NCBI GenBank assembly: GCA_044433645.1
Contig: JAWXTK010000019.1
Span: forward strand, 1 to 46,480
Source: JAWXTK01 sp044433645
Lineage (GTDB): Bacteria; Bacteroidota; Bacteroidia; Bacteroidales; Rikenellaceae
Length of the DNA: 46,480 nucleotides
Direction: 5' to 3'
The translations under genes were made by a program, and so were the position numbers. Of the stretch, positions 17,105 through 24,769 are shown in pieces. How positions within the stretch are numbered: the first letter of the stretch is position 1; the number at the start of each line of letters is the position of its first letter. The notes beneath the pieces are model-generated. The model had not been told where the DNA came from. It did not search any database and was given only the letters and a program-made list of their open reading frames with translations.

Positions 17105-18409
17105 ATGGGATTAATAGCCATAGTAGGTCGCCCAAATGTGGGTAAAAGTACACTTTTCAACAGACTTGTAGGAACACGTAAAGCCATAGTAGACGATACG
17201 GCAGGTACTACACGTGACCGTCACTACGGTAAAACTGACTGGGGAGGCAGAGAATTTTCTGTCATAGACACCGGTGGTTACATTACTGGTAGCGACGATA
17301 TGTTTGAGGAAGAAATCCGTAAACAAGTTCACCTTGCAATAGACGAGGCCGACCTTATTTTATTTGTCGTAGAGGTATCTACGGGCATCACAGACCTCGA
17401 TAACTCTGTTGCTGACCTATTGCGCCGTTGCAAAAAACCTGTACTTTTAGTAGTTAATAAAGTTGATAACAACAACCAAATCTACGGCTCACACGAATTT
17501 TACAGTTTTGGTCTTGGCGACCCTATCTGCGTGAGTTCTATGAGTGGCAGTGGCACAGGTGAATTAATGGATGCTATCTATCACACCATGCCCGAGGATG
17601 TTGTAACAGAAGAAGAATTAGACCTACCTAGAATCACTATCATAGGTCGTCCAAACGTGGGTAAATCATCGCTTACAAATGCCTTACTAGACAAAGAGCG
17701 CAATATCGTGACTCCTATTGCAGGCACAACGCGTGATTCTATCAATACTCGCTACAATAAATTTGGCTTTGACTTCTATCTTGTTGATACAGCAGGACTA
17801 AGAAAGAAAACCAAGGTTAGCGAAGACCTGGAATTTTACTCAGTTATGCGTTCTATCCGTTCTATCGAGAGCTCGGACGTATGTGTATTGATGCTAGATG
17901 CATCGCAGGGCATAGAGTCTCAGGATATGAACATATTTAACCTAATTATTCGCAACAAAAAAGGTGCTGTGATTGTGGTTAACAAATGGGATTTAATTGA
18001 GAAGGACAACAACACAATGAAGGAATTTAAGGAGGCTATTCAAAAACGTCTAGCACCTTTCTCAGATCTTCCTATCATCTTCACTTCGGTGTTAAACAAA
18101 CAACGTATCATGGATGTTCTTCAAACTTCGATTAGAGTTTATGAGTCTCGCAAGCGCAGAATCAAAACTTCGGAGCTAAACGACTATATGTTACCTATTA
18201 TAGAATACACACCACCACCAGCAATCAAAGGTAAATACATCAAGATTAAATTCTGTATGCAGGTGCCTTCACCTACTCCAGTGTTCACCTTCTTTGTAAA
18301 CTTGCCTCAATACATACGCGAGCCTTACAAACGTTTCTTAGAAAATAAAATCAGGGACCGTTGGGATTTCGAGGGTGTGCCTATACAAATCTATTTCCGA
18401 GAGAAATAA
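17105..18409 (+). CDS. der: Ribosome-associated GTPase Der (EngA)
   Basis: A 434-residue tandem GTPase needed for 50S subunit assembly. First G domain: GRPNVGKSTLFNRL (G1), DTGGY (G3), NKVD (G4). Second: GRPNVGKSSLTNALL, DTAGLRKK, NKWDLIEK. The C-terminal KH-like domain follows from about residue 350 and ends PIQIYFREK. Length and architecture are standard. A hairpin at 18417-18453 follows the stop. Confidence 0.97.
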   Translation: MGLIAIVGRPNVGKSTLFNRLVGTRKAIVDDTAGTTRDRHYGKTDWGGREFSVIDTGGYITGSDDMFEEEIRKQVHLAIDEADLILFVVEVSTGITDLDNSVADLLRRCKKPVLLVVNKVDNNNQIYGSHEFYSFGLGDPICVSSMSGSGTGELMDAIYHTMPEDVVTEEELDLPRITIIGRPNVGKSSLTNALLDKERNIVTPIAGTTRDSINTRYNKFGFDFYLVDTAGLRKKTKVSEDLEFYSVMRSIRSIESSDVCVLMLDASQGIESQDMNIFNLIIRNKKGAVIVVNKWDLIEKDNNTMKEFKEAIQKRLAPFSDLPIIFTSVLNKQRIMDVLQTSIRVYESRKRRIKTSELNDYMLPIIEYTPPPAIKGKYIKIKFCMQVPSPTPVFTFFVNLPQYIREPYKRFLENKIRDRWDFEGVPIQIYFREK

Positions 18410-18416
18410 AGAAAAT

Positions 18417-18453
18417 GGGAGTAACTAACATGTTTTAAATGTTGATTACTCCC
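18417..18453 (+). terminator. Hairpin after der
   Basis: GGGAGTAACTAACAT and ATGTTGATTACTCCC pair over 15 bp with two central mismatches, followed by GTTGTATTTT. It is a terminator-like hairpin with a weak T tract. Confidence 0.65.
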
Positions 18454-18474
18454 GTTGTATTTTGCTAGGGCGAG

Positions 18475-18582
18475 TAATAAGTATTTAGCTGCAACGCTCT
18501 GATTTTCAGTAAAAACGGAGTTTACTTAAGGTAAATGAGTATTTTAATGAAAAGCTAGAAGGCAGCAGATGAATGCTTATTA
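18475..18582. repeat. Structured intergenic repeat, copy 1
   Basis: A 108-bp element about 94% identical by eye to 32531-32640 (five substitutions, two single-base length differences). Its ends are inverted repeats that extend here to GGGCGA (18468-18473) and TCGCCC (18584-18589), giving about 25 bp with four mismatches, two of them G-U type. Inside are a second stem (18503-18514 with 18542-18553) and a small TTTAC/GTAAA hairpin. It lies between the convergent der and M3-like genes and abuts the stop codon of the latter. Confidence 0.85.
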
Positions 18583-18589
18583 GTCGCCC

Positions 18590-20593
18590 TTATCGTGCAC
18601 TGAGCTTATCCCTAAGCTCACCTGCCAACTTCCTATCAAAGACATCTTTGCCCGAAGAGAATCTCTCAAAGAATTTTCGGCCATCATCCTCGGCAAAGGG
18701 TGCAGCATAATATTGCGCTGCGTAATCGCCGTAGAATACCTTGTCGAAATTTGTTAATTTATGTTTAGGATTAATTTGAATAGGAATTTCACGGTCTATA
18801 TGTAACAAACTAAGCTCAAACTCCTTGAAATCAAATTCGATAGTATCTTTTTTCATGCGATGAAGTTCCAAATCAAGCACAGCAGATGATAGATTACGCA
18901 ATTTATAGTAACCCTCGCTGATTTTTTTCACATTTTGCAACTTAGCAATCTCCTTGTTTGGCATAACAACATTACCATGATTAATAGCATAACTTGCTAA
19001 AAGTTCAGAAGTTAACGCCCAGTTACCAAGTATAGAACGCGAAAATTGCTCTAGCGCAAAATCATCTTCAAAGTAAGTCCTATAAGGTGATTCTCTAAAA
19101 AGATAAAACAGCGCATTGCCAAACTCATTAAAGAACTCTGTCACTTGCTCAGGTGTAAGCATAGTATTTGCAGCATTACCTTTATTAGTCACCGTGAAAT
19201 CCATACTAAGGCCTACCACAGCACTTTGTCCCTTGGCCATATTTTTAGAAACTATAGGCTTGGTCCACGTACCCGAAGTTTTATTTAGGCGTGTGAATAA
19301 GTCCAGATAAATTACTCCCAAATGAGTGTTATCCATATCAAACACCTCGTAACTCATCGTAAGTTCATCATACTCAGGCGCAAAAATTGGTCTAAAAGTT
19401 AGTCCGAAAAGTCTGTTTGATAAGTGGAAAATACCGTCACGAACATTACCCACCGGGAAGTAAGGTCTAATTTTTAGCGCGTCTTGCTGGTGTTTGGTTT
19501 TTTTGAACTCATTACTATAATACAACCAATCCGAGTTTGTTACTTTAGGCTTCTTAGCACCTGGACGACTTTTTGCAAGCAGTTCTCCCAACTCATCCTT
19601 AGCTGATACTAGTGCTATATTAATCAAAGAATCTAGCTTTGCAACTACGCTTTCGGCTGCATTCTCACCCGTGAAAGTCATAATAAAATCAAGATAATTC
19701 TCATATCCTTTTATCTTAGCCTCCTCTTGGCGCAAGCTAACAATATCTAACACTAAATCTTTGTTATTAAACACAGTGTCTATACAGCAAAAATTATCGT
19801 AAGCCTCAGCAGCTGAGCGTCTTATCTTCTCGTCTTTATGATATAACAAAAGATGATTTAGATAACTTTCATCGTTTAAAAACACAAATTCATCGCCGTG
19901 TTTTAATTCACGCGAAAGGCGCGAGGATATTGTCCTAACATCGCTATGAATAGAGCTAATATCTGGTTTTGAAACGCTAATTGCAACGCTTTTTGAGTTA
20001 TTGAAAGTATTGCTAAAGTATTGATTTTCAAGCTCTACCCTCTCTACATTAATAGTCTTTAATCTGTTTTTTGCAGCACTCTCTAACTTTGCACCTTGAC
20101 GAATAAATTTATTATAAATCTCCTCTGTGAGCTTACGTTTAGGGGCAGTTAGGCGAGTTGAATTTTTGTTTACTGACTCTATTTTTTCAAAAAGTTTTTC
20201 GTTAAAATATATCTCATCTCTATGTTGATTTTTGAGTAAATTTATCTCACCTTTAATCTTAAGCATATCCTTTGTCATAGCCACATTAGAGTAAAATTCA
20301 AACAAATTATCAACTCTTTCTAATTCCAAGGCTGAAGTATCAAAAGCCAAGATAACATTCTCAAAATCAGGTGCTTTAGTATTATTTACTATACTGTCTA
20401 TATTACGGCTTTGCGCCTCAAAAGCACTAAAGTAAGCTGCCTTGAAGTGTTTATAAGAAATATCCTCAAATGGAGGTATACCAAACTCATTTTCCCACTG
20501 AGCAATCACAGGATTGTTCTTTTGAGTATCCCCTCCACCACACGAGATAAGCACACTTGAGACTAAAGCAAAAAATAATATCTTGAAATTCAT
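18590..20593 (-). CDS. M3 (thimet oligopeptidase)-like lipoprotein, predicted inactive
   Basis: A 667-residue protein with the overall pattern of M3 dipeptidyl carboxypeptidases. A lipoprotein signal ends LISC (C18), so it is probably envelope-anchored. The zinc motif HEFGH of active members reads N489-E-F-G-N493, so both metal-binding histidines are Asn; codons at 19115-19129 confirm this. The region of the third ligand (DFVE.PSQ in active enzymes) reads DFALEQFSRS and is also divergent. The C-terminal YAAGYY motif survives as YAAQYY, but the protein ends about 20-30 residues earlier than typical relatives. Inference: a substrate-binding or scaffold pseudoenzyme. It follows the methyltransferase gene by 15 bp. 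Confidence 0.85.
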   Translation of the reverse strand: MNFKILFFALVSSVLISCGGGDTQKNNPVIAQWENEFGIPPFEDISYKHFKAAYFSAFEAQSRNIDSIVNNTKAPDFENVILAFDTSALELERVDNLFEFYSNVAMTKDMLKIKGEINLLKNQHRDEIYFNEKLFEKIESVNKNSTRLTAPKRKLTEEIYNKFIRQGAKLESAAKNRLKTINVERVELENQYFSNTFNNSKSVAISVSKPDISSIHSDVRTISSRLSRELKHGDEFVFLNDESYLNHLLLYHKDEKIRRSAAEAYDNFCCIDTVFNNKDLVLDIVSLRQEEAKIKGYENYLDFIMTFTGENAAESVVAKLDSLINIALVSAKDELGELLAKSRPGAKKPKVTNSDWLYYSNEFKKTKHQQDALKIRPYFPVGNVRDGIFHLSNRLFGLTFRPIFAPEYDELTMSYEVFDMDNTHLGVIYLDLFTRLNKTSGTWTKPIVSKNMAKGQSAVVGLSMDFTVTNKGNAANTMLTPEQVTEFFNEFGNALFYLFRESPYRTYFEDDFALEQFSRSILGNWALTSELLASYAINHGNVVMPNKEIAKLQNVKKISEGYYKLRNLSSAVLDLELHRMKKDTIEFDFKEFELSLLHIDREIPIQINPKHKLTNFDKVFYGDYAAQYYAAPFAEDDGRKFFERFSSGKDVFDRKLAGELRDKLSAR

Positions 20594-20608
20594 TCTAAAA
20601 CTTAAAAA

Positions 20609-21499
20609 TTAACGATAAAAACGATAAAATACTCCCAAAGGTAATATCTTTTTTTGATTATCCGAAAAATACAACTCACCAAATTCCTCATTTTCACTCT
20701 CACCAAAGTGTTGCGAGACCACAGTTCGAGCCAAAAGTGCCGACAAACCCATAGAATAAAGGTTAAAAACTAGGAAAGAATCTTTATCTTCCAACAGTTT
20801 CGAGCACTCACTAATTAATTCATTTACACTCTCCTCTAAAATCCAACGCTCACCGTCCGGGCCACGTCCATAGGCAGGTGGGTCTAAAATTATGCCATTA
20901 TATTTTTTACCACGCTTAACCTCGCGCTTTACAAATTTGAGTGCATCCTCTATCATCCACCTGATACCCTCAAGACCAGATGCTTCCATATTCTCGCGTG
21001 ACCAAGTAATCACCTGACGCACAGAGTCTACGTGAGTAAGGTCTGCACCTGCGCTCTTAGCTGCAAGGCTCGCGCCACCAGTGTAGGCAAATAAATTCAG
21101 CACCTTAGGCGTAGTTTTTTCGCCTATACGCACAACATTATCATAGATAAAATTCCAATTCTCGGCCTGCTCGGGGAAGATACCAACATGCTTAAATGAA
21201 GTTAACCCAAGTCGCATTTTGATAGCCATTTTTTTATAATTATAGCCTATAAACCACTGCTCAGGCATACCTCGTTTAAGCTCCCATTTGCCGCGCTCCT
21301 CGCTATTTTGTGAGCGTTTAAACCATGCATGAGCCTGAGTTTGCCACTGCGTTTCGCTTAGCGTTTTACCCCACACAGCCTGAGGCTCGGGGCGTGCAAC
21401 TATCCACTTACCAAAACGCTCTAGCTTCTCAAAATCACCACTATCTATAAGTTCATAATCCTCCCAAAGAGTTGGTGTTAAGTGTTTTATACCTTTCAT
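20609..21499 (-). CDS. RlmI/RlmK-like class I SAM methyltransferase
   Basis: A 296-residue Rossmann-fold methyltransferase. The SAM loop is VLNLFAYTGGASLAA and the catalytic/base-flipping motif is ILDPPAYGRGPDGE, as in 23S rRNA m5C/m7G methyltransferases of the RlmI/RlmKL group. The N-terminal PUA domain of RlmI is absent, so the target is uncertain. It overlaps the U32 gene stop by 4 bases (ATGA), showing translational coupling within an RNA-modification-rich operon. Confidence 0.85.
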   Translation of the reverse strand: MKGIKHLTPTLWEDYELIDSGDFEKLERFGKWIVARPEPQAVWGKTLSETQWQTQAHAWFKRSQNSEERGKWELKRGMPEQWFIGYNYKKMAIKMRLGLTSFKHVGIFPEQAENWNFIYDNVVRIGEKTTPKVLNLFAYTGGASLAAKSAGADLTHVDSVRQVITWSRENMEASGLEGIRWMIEDALKFVKREVKRGKKYNGIILDPPAYGRGPDGERWILEESVNELISECSKLLEDKDSFLVFNLYSMGLSALLARTVVSQHFGESENEEFGELYFSDNQKKILPLGVFYRFYR

Positions 21500-23319
21500 T
21501 TTACGTAAATTAAATTCATCCTACAATTCTTGCAATCAAACTCTAGGGCATATCGTTTATCTTTATACACTAAAAATAATTCCTCTTTTTTAGCGCCTTT
21601 TGTTTTTAAACATTCGCCAATCTCGCGCCTTATACAATAAGAGCTAAACATCACTCGCTCGCCCAGAAATTCATCCTCGTTCTGTCTTAAATCCAGGCCC
21701 TCGATTTTACACTCTGCGCCATGGTCAGCATAAAATTTTTGAGCTAAAGAATTTACCACATTAACGCACTCTCCCTTAAACTTATATTGCATATCCTCTT
21801 TGGCTCTATTTTCGCTCGAATAATCCTCTAAAACCTTAGCTGAAAAAACGCCTAAAGCCTTACGCCTCAATGAATTAAGCTGAGAAATAGGCACAAAAAA
21901 AACTTCGCCCTTTATCCTGATATCTTTTATATAATAGGCGCTGTCTTGACTCTTAGAAATCTGCGATTTTACGCTCTCTAGCATCTTTTCTGTGTCTCTG
22001 GCAGGTGAAAATTCTCCGTCTAATTGCTGAGTTATACTCACTCCTTTATTATCTTCAAGTGTGAGCGTAATTTTATCCTCAGCGCACTCAAATTCAGCAC
22101 TTAAGTCTATCCTGCGCGAGGTCTTGCTGCGCTCCAAGGCATCCGAAAATTTCTTATCAAAATTTCTATAAATCTCGCATCCTTTTGCTATGTTATCCAT
22201 GCGATTTGGCGTGATAATATTGCCCACCACCTTATTAATATTAGTGCCACAAAGCTCTGAGTTAGCATCCAAAAAGCATATACCGTCGCCCGAAGTAAAC
22301 CTCTGATTATCTATCACAAAACTATCGCGCAAAACGCTCTTAACCTTACCCATATACGCCCCTAGAGCCTTAGGCGAGTCAAAATTTGCCACACCCGAGC
22401 GTTTACCATGCATGAAATAATCGCCTCCCTCGCGCGTGAAAGTCTTAGTTAAATCACTCTCAAAATCAAAAACCTCACTCCCATAACTACTGCGCACGCA
22501 ATCCTCACGCTCGGCTAACTCTTTATCAAGTGCGAGCCTAAACGAAGAAACTGAATTTTTAATATAATCCAAGCCCTTGAGCCTACCCTCAATTTTAAAT
22601 GAGCTAACCCCAGCATCTATCATTCCTTTAAGGTTAGCTAGCTGATTCATATCCTTTAGCGACAATAGATGTTTACCCCGGGCAAGCACCTCGCCCCTAG
22701 AGTTTACCAAATCATATTTTAATCTGCACGCCTGCATACAATCTCCACGATTGCCACTGCGCTCAGAAAAAGTCCTACTCAAATAACACCTGCCACTATG
22801 CCCAACACATATCGCCCCATGCACAAAAGCCTCAAACTCAACCGAGCACTGCTCGCGTAAACTCGCTATCTCACTCAAGCTCAAAGCACGCTCTAAAACC
22901 ACACGCGAAAAACCACTTTTTTCCAAAAAATTTATCCACTGTGCATCCATATTACACATCTGAGTCGAAGCGTGCAAGGCCATATTAGAGGGTAAATTCA
23001 TCCTCGTGTAGGCCATATCTTGAACTATCAGCGCATCTACACCACACGCACATAATTCCTGCGCAAGTCGCTCAGCACTAGGCAATTCATCCTCAAAAAG
23101 CAAAGTATTAAGCGCAACATAAAGCTTAACACCATAGCCATGAGCATACTCCACAGCACGAGCTATATCATCTAGCGAATTACTAGCCTGTTTGCGAGCA
23201 CCAAAACCACTCGCACCCATATACAGAGCATCAGCACCGTAATCCACAGCGCAGCGTGCCCCCACTAAATCTTTGGCAGGAGAGAGTAATTCTAAAGACT
23301 TAATATTGTTCTTTTTCAT
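21496..23319 (-). CDS. U32-family protein, RlhA-like (rRNA/tRNA hydroxylation type)
   Basis: A 607-residue U32 protein. The barrel begins LELLSPAKDLVGARCAVDYGADALYMG; four conserved cysteines lie in ICVGHSGRCYLSRTF and GDCMQACRLKYDLV, expected to hold an Fe-S cluster. U32 proteins named peptidases are now known to include RNA hydroxylases (TrhP for tRNA, RlhA for 23S rRNA) and UbiU/V. The length and long C-terminal region fit RlhA best, and the neighbouring rRNA-type methyltransferase agrees. I chose ATG 23319; 23334 is also possible. Either start overlaps panB (20 or 35 bp). Confidence 0.82.
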   Translation of the reverse strand: MKKNNIKSLELLSPAKDLVGARCAVDYGADALYMGASGFGARKQASNSLDDIARAVEYAHGYGVKLYVALNTLLFEDELPSAERLAQELCACGVDALIVQDMAYTRMNLPSNMALHASTQMCNMDAQWINFLEKSGFSRVVLERALSLSEIASLREQCSVEFEAFVHGAICVGHSGRCYLSRTFSERSGNRGDCMQACRLKYDLVNSRGEVLARGKHLLSLKDMNQLANLKGMIDAGVSSFKIEGRLKGLDYIKNSVSSFRLALDKELAEREDCVRSSYGSEVFDFESDLTKTFTREGGDYFMHGKRSGVANFDSPKALGAYMGKVKSVLRDSFVIDNQRFTSGDGICFLDANSELCGTNINKVVGNIITPNRMDNIAKGCEIYRNFDKKFSDALERSKTSRRIDLSAEFECAEDKITLTLEDNKGVSITQQLDGEFSPARDTEKMLESVKSQISKSQDSAYYIKDIRIKGEVFFVPISQLNSLRRKALGVFSAKVLEDYSSENRAKEDMQYKFKGECVNVVNSLAQKFYADHGAECKIEGLDLRQNEDEFLGERVMFSSYCIRREIGECLKTKGAKKEELFLVYKDKRYALEFDCKNCRMNLIYVK

Positions 23320-24115
23320 TAGGGAAATCCCCACTTTTCACATCTTTGATATAATCTACAAACGCCTGAGTCATAACACTATGTAGGTCTGCATAACGGC
23401 GCAAAAAGCGAGGCGAGAACTCATCGTTTATACCCAACATATCGTGCGAGACCAACACCTGACCGTCTACACCACCACCAGCACCAATACCTATAATAGG
23501 TATATCAAGCTCACTTGCGACTTTTGCGCCAAGCTCGGCTGGAATTTTCTCTAACACAACGGCAAAACAACCACTTTGCTCTAAAAGTTTAGCGTCGGCC
23601 AACAATTTCTCAGCCTCAGCCTCTTCTTTAGCTCTCACGTTGTAAGTTCCGTATTTGTGTATAGATTGAGGTGTTAGACCTAGGTGGCCCATAACTGGGA
23701 TGCCTGCACTTAGGATGCAATTCACCGAGTCTATAATTTCACTTCCACCCTCCATTTTCACAGCGTCAGCCTCAGTTTCTTTCATGATTCTAATAGCCGA
23801 AGCCAGAGCCTCATAAGCATTGCCTTGATAAGTTCCAAAGGGCAAATCCACAACCACCAAAGCACGGCTCACACCACGCACCACAGAGCGCGCATGGTAA
23901 ATCATATTATCAAGTGTCATAGGCACAGTGGTTTGATAACCAGCCATAACATTTGCAGCCGAATCACCCACCAAAATCACGTCTATACCAGCTTTATCAA
24001 GTATTCTGGCCATAGAGTAATCATAGCAAGTTAGCATAGAAATTTTCTCTGCTCTTTGTTTCATTTCAGTAAGCCTAAGCGTGGTTACTGATCTTTGATT
24101 TCCTTGTGTAGACAT
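23300..24115 (-). CDS. panB: 3-methyl-2-oxobutanoate hydroxymethyltransferase
   Basis: A 271-residue TIM-barrel enzyme that adds a hydroxymethyl group from methylene-THF to 2-oxoisovalerate, the first step of pantothenate synthesis. Visible are MLTCYDYSMARILDKAG, ILVGDSAANVMAGY (metal/substrate), PFGTYQG, VKMEGG, GHLGLTPQS and IGIGAGGGVDGQVLV. It shares its substrate with LeuA earlier in the window but is not in the leu operon. panC and panD are not present here. Confidence 0.96.
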   Translation of the reverse strand: MSTQGNQRSVTTLRLTEMKQRAEKISMLTCYDYSMARILDKAGIDVILVGDSAANVMAGYQTTVPMTLDNMIYHARSVVRGVSRALVVVDLPFGTYQGNAYEALASAIRIMKETEADAVKMEGGSEIIDSVNCILSAGIPVMGHLGLTPQSIHKYGTYNVRAKEEAEAEKLLADAKLLEQSGCFAVVLEKIPAELGAKVASELDIPIIGIGAGGGVDGQVLVSHDMLGINDEFSPRFLRRYADLHSVMTQAFVDYIKDVKSGDFPNEKEQY

Positions 24116-24120
24116 ATATA

Positions 24121-24651
24121 TTATTGTTTTAATTTTTCAAAAAATTTCCACAGAACAACTCCTCCCGAGACCGACACATTCAGCGAGTGCTTAGTACCAC
24201 TTTGAGGAATTTCTATTGCTCCATCACACACATCCACCACTTCCTGCATAACACCCATAACTTCATTACCGAACACCAAGGCGTATTTTGTATCGTGCTG
24301 AATTTCAAAGCTATCCAACATTATCGAGTTTTCAACTTGCTCTACGGCCCATAGCTTGTAGCCTTGATTTTTAAGCTCTTGCACTGCCCCTAACGACGAT
24401 TTCTCATAAGACCAATCAACTATAAGTTCTGCACCCAGAGCCGTTTTGTGTATCTCCTTTGAGGGAGGTGTTGCTGTAATTCCACACAATATAATCTTTT
24501 CTATCGAAAAAGCATCGCTGGTTCTAAAAAAAGATCCAACATTGTTTAAACTTCTCACATTATCCAGCACTACAATCACTGAAATTTTGCTAGAATTTTT
24601 GTATTCATCTGCCGTCAAACGCCCTAATTCTTCGTTTTTTAGTTTACGCAT
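24121..24651 (-). CDS. SpoU-family RNA 2'-O-methyltransferase
   Basis: A 176-residue SPOUT methyltransferase of the TrmH/SpoU class. The family motifs are LDNVRSLNNVGSFFRTSDAF near residue 35, ALVFGNEVMGV, and the C-terminal knot IEIPQSGTKHSLNVSVSGG. The short form without an RNA-binding N-terminal domain suggests a tRNA target, but this is not certain. It is first in the minus-strand operon with panB (5 bp gap), U32, the RlmI-like methyltransferase and the M3-like gene. Confidence 0.88.
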   Translation of the reverse strand: MRKLKNEELGRLTADEYKNSSKISVIVVLDNVRSLNNVGSFFRTSDAFSIEKIILCGITATPPSKEIHKTALGAELIVDWSYEKSSLGAVQELKNQGYKLWAVEQVENSIMLDSFEIQHDTKYALVFGNEVMGVMQEVVDVCDGAIEIPQSGTKHSLNVSVSGGVVLWKFFEKLKQ

Positions 24652-24685
24652 AAAAAAAAGTTAAAATCATTGTAAAAAAATGATA

Positions 24686-24701
24686 AATTTTGTACAAAAT
24701 T
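24686..24701. promoter_or_regulatory. Perfect 16-bp palindrome between the SpoU gene and hppA
   Basis: AATTTTGTACAAAATT is its own reverse complement. It lies in the divergent upstream region, 14 bp before the hppA -7 box, and carries a TTTTG on each strand that could serve as a -33-like element. It may be an operator for a dimeric regulator; AT-rich background makes chance possible. Confidence 0.4.
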
Positions 24702-24715
24702 AAATTAATTTTTTG

Positions 24716-24723
24716 TATATTTG
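24716..24723 (+). promoter_or_regulatory. hppA promoter -7 box
   Basis: TATATTTG followed by CATT. The nearest TTTG (24689-24692) is 23 bp upstream, longer than the usual 19-21. Leader about 40 nt. Confidence 0.6.
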
Positions 24724-24769
24724 CATTAAATTAAAATTTAACAAAATTATTTTATTAATTTCACACGAA

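Noticed and set aside
23320..23334. Upstream ATG for the U32 gene
   Set aside because: Possible, but it lengthens overlap with panB to 35 bp and adds a non-family MGISL; kept only as an alternative.
24713..24769. Earlier hppA start
   Set aside because: The extension covers the TATATTTG promoter box and the expected transcription start.
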